NCBI RefSeq assembly: GCF_018860975.1
Contig: NZ_JAHKQI010000002.1
Coordinates: forward strand, 310,001 to 374,000
DNA length: 64,000 nucleotides
Source: Lentibacter algarum
Lineage (GTDB): Bacteria; Pseudomonadota; Alphaproteobacteria; Rhodobacterales; Rhodobacteraceae
Reading direction: 5' to 3'
The position numbers were made by a program, and so were the translations under genes. Each line of letters opens with the position of its first letter. Position 1 is the stretch's first letter. Under the pieces are notes generated by a model. That model ran no database searches and was not told where the DNA came from. It worked only from the letters and a program-made list of their open reading frames with translations. Below, piece after piece: positions 62,670-64,000 of this stretch.

Positions 62670-63702
62670 GTTTTTTGGCCTCGGCCAAATCGGATGTAAC
62701 CATCTCTTCAACAAGTGTCTGGAAGGATGTCTCGGGAACCCACCCCAGCTTCTCGCGTGCTTTGGTGGCGTCGCCCAGAAGGGTTTCCACTTCAGCAGGC
62801 CGGAAGTAGTGCGGATCAACTTTTACAACGACATTTCCGTTTTCATCGCGGGCAACTTCGTCAAGGCCTTCACCTTCAAAAGTGAGCTTCATGTCGAGCA
62901 CTTCGGCGGCGCGCATTACAAAGTCGCGGACCGAATATTGCTCGCCTGTGGCAATCACAAAGTCTTCCGGCGTATCCTGTTGCAGCATCAGCCACATCAT
63001 TTGCACATAGTCGCGCGCATGGCCCCAATCGCGCAGGGCGTCCATGTTGCCAAGTGCCAGGTCTTTTTGCGTGCCAAGCTTGATGCGTGCCAGTGCACGG
63101 GTGATTTTGCGGGTCACAAATGTTTCGCCACGAATCGGACTTTCGTGGTTAAACAGGATGCCGTTGCAAGCATACATCTCATAGGCTTCGCGGTAATTCA
63201 CCGTGATCCAGTAGGCATAAAGTTTGGCGACTGCGTAAGGCGAGCGCGGGTAAAACGGCGTTGTTTCGCGCTGCGGTGTTTCCTGCACGAGGCCGTAAAG
63301 CTCGGAGGTAGACGCCTGATAAAAACGGGTCTTCTCTCCGAGGCCCAGAAAGCGGATCGCCTCCAGCAAACGCAGGGCACCCATTGCATCGGAGTTCGCC
63401 GTATATTCCGGTTCTTCGAATGACACCGCGACATGGCTTTGCGCAGCGAGGTTATACACTTCGTCAGGTCTGGTTTTTTGCAAAATGTTGGTCAGCGACG
63501 AGCTGTCGGTCATATCGCCGTGGTGCAGCTGAAATTTGCCGCTTTTGCCGGGTTCACCTTCCACAAGGTGGTCGATACGGGCGGTGTTAAACAGTGAAGT
63601 GCGCCGTTTGATACCGTGAACTTCATAGCCCTTGGCCAGCAGAAACTCCGAAAGATACGCACCGTCTTGCCCGGTTACGCCAGTGATGAGTGCTGTCTTC
63701 AC
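62662..63702 (-). CDS. gmd: GDP-mannose 4,6-dehydratase
   Basis: 346 residues from GTG at 63702, where the protein opens with the standard [20 protein letters not shown]; an in-frame ATG at 63726 would add 8 residues. [20 protein letters not shown], the substrate-contact block [20 protein letters not shown] and the catalytic [10 protein letters not shown] are all present. It produces GDP-4-keto-6-deoxymannose, which Fcl turns into GDP-fucose. Confidence 0.94.
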   Translation of the reverse strand: MKTALITGVTGQDGAYLSEFLLAKGYEVHGIKRRTSLFNTARIDHLVEGEPGKSGKFQLHHGDMTDSSSLTNILQKTRPDEVYNLAAQSHVAVSFEEPEYTANSDAMGALRLLEAIRFLGLGEKTRFYQASTSELYGLVQETPQRETTPFYPRSPYAVAKLYAYWITVNYREAYEMYACNGILFNHESPIRGETFVTRKITRALARIKLGTQKDLALGNMDALRDWGHARDYVQMMWLMLQQDTPEDFVIATGEQYSVRDFVMRAAEVLDMKLTFEGEGLDEVARDENGNVVVKVDPHYFRPAEVETLLGDATKAREKLGWVPETSFQTLVEEMVTSDLAEAKKHG

Positions 63703-63973
63703 GATACTATCCAATTCAAAACACATTACATTTTAAAGCTTGTTCAAAAAAACATCGCGCTGCGACGTGAGTCTCGCAGCAAGCAGCGAACAAGCCATTT
63801 GGGCCTCTAATTATTGCGATGAAGGCCTAACTGCAATCAGATATCACACCTTGATGGTGAAACAGCGCCTAGGCAACCTGTTGCAAACGCGGTATGAGCG
63901 GCGCAAGGCCGGTTTTCGTCAGTTTTGTTAAGAGAATCCTCGGTTATCGAATGTTTGGTAAAAGGACGTGCTC

Positions 63974-64000
63974 GTGAGTGCAGAATCAAAAGAAGCGCCT
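63974..64000 (+). CDS. Probable gene start cut by the window edge
   Basis: AAAGGA (63961-63966) stands 7 bases before a GTG at 63974, from which MSAESKEAP can be read to the edge. Spacing and absence of stops make this a plausible translation start, divergent from gmd. Nothing can be said of its function. Confidence 0.45.

Noticed and set aside
1-64000. CRISPR array or rRNA operon
   Set aside because: No regularly spaced direct repeats and no rRNA-like sequence were seen anywhere in the window.

Overview
The window looks like a chromosome or chromid segment of a marine alphaproteobacterium of the Roseobacter group (Rhodobacterales). The basis is gene content only: many ABC importers, a PAS-LuxR regulator beside a Liv-type transporter, a PhoB-controlled ugp operon, a glxBCD set and a RepABC-style ParB remnant. 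Species-level identity cannot be read from the sequence.

Layout. 1-9.4 kb: the 5' part of a large kinase/peptidase/aminotransferase fusion protein; a Liv-type ABC importer with an alpha/beta hydrolase and a divergent PAS-LuxR regulator; a Cys/Met-metabolism PLP enzyme. 9.5-20.7 kb: two adjacent phosphorus-scavenging operons. One is a phosphonate/phosphoester-type importer with a metallo-beta-lactamase-fold hydrolase and a histidine phosphatase. The other is ugpBAEC with an endonuclease/exonuclease/phosphatase-fold enzyme. Each has a good Pho box upstream. 21-25.3 kb: a LuxR-type quorum receptor without a visible synthase, membrane proteins and a secreted von Willebrand A protein. 25.6-28.5 kb: an operon of glutathione transferase, cupin, FAD amine oxidase and TetR, with a palindromic operator at its promoter.

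29.4-47 kb is the centrepiece: a bacterial microcompartment (BMC) locus. It has one shell protein of each type (vertex pentamer BMC-P, hexamer BMC-H, tandem trimer BMC-T). They share one tightly packed operon with a PuuA-like glutamine synthetase homologue, a CoA-acylating aldehyde dehydrogenase, an opine-dehydrogenase-like protein, a malate-dehydrogenase homologue with a cargo-like N-terminal extension, and a RidA-like protein. Flanking genes encode a GntR/FCD regulator, glxBCD (N-methylglutamate-synthase-like), a class I glutamine amidotransferase, an FAD amine oxidase and a dedicated ABC importer. Four copies of a CTGTATACAG-type palindrome tie the blocks into one regulon. The inferred scheme: an imported amine is glutamylated, the FAD oxidase releases an aldehyde, and the aldehyde is converted to acyl-CoA inside the compartment, with NAD+ regenerated by the malate-dehydrogenase-like enzyme. 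No phosphotransacylase, alcohol dehydrogenase or signature lyase of classical metabolosomes is visible.

47-50.5 kb is an accessory stretch (IS3-family remnant, secreted Cys-rich protein, MltR-like and ankyrin proteins) ending at tRNA-Lys. 50.6-52.7 kb holds dapF and mtaB. 52.8-64 kb is a surface-polysaccharide/fucosylation region: glycosyltransferases, sulfotransferase, manC, gmd, fcl, methyltransferases and a fucosyltransferase-like protein. It includes an FkbM methyltransferase gene interrupted by two in-frame TAG codons.
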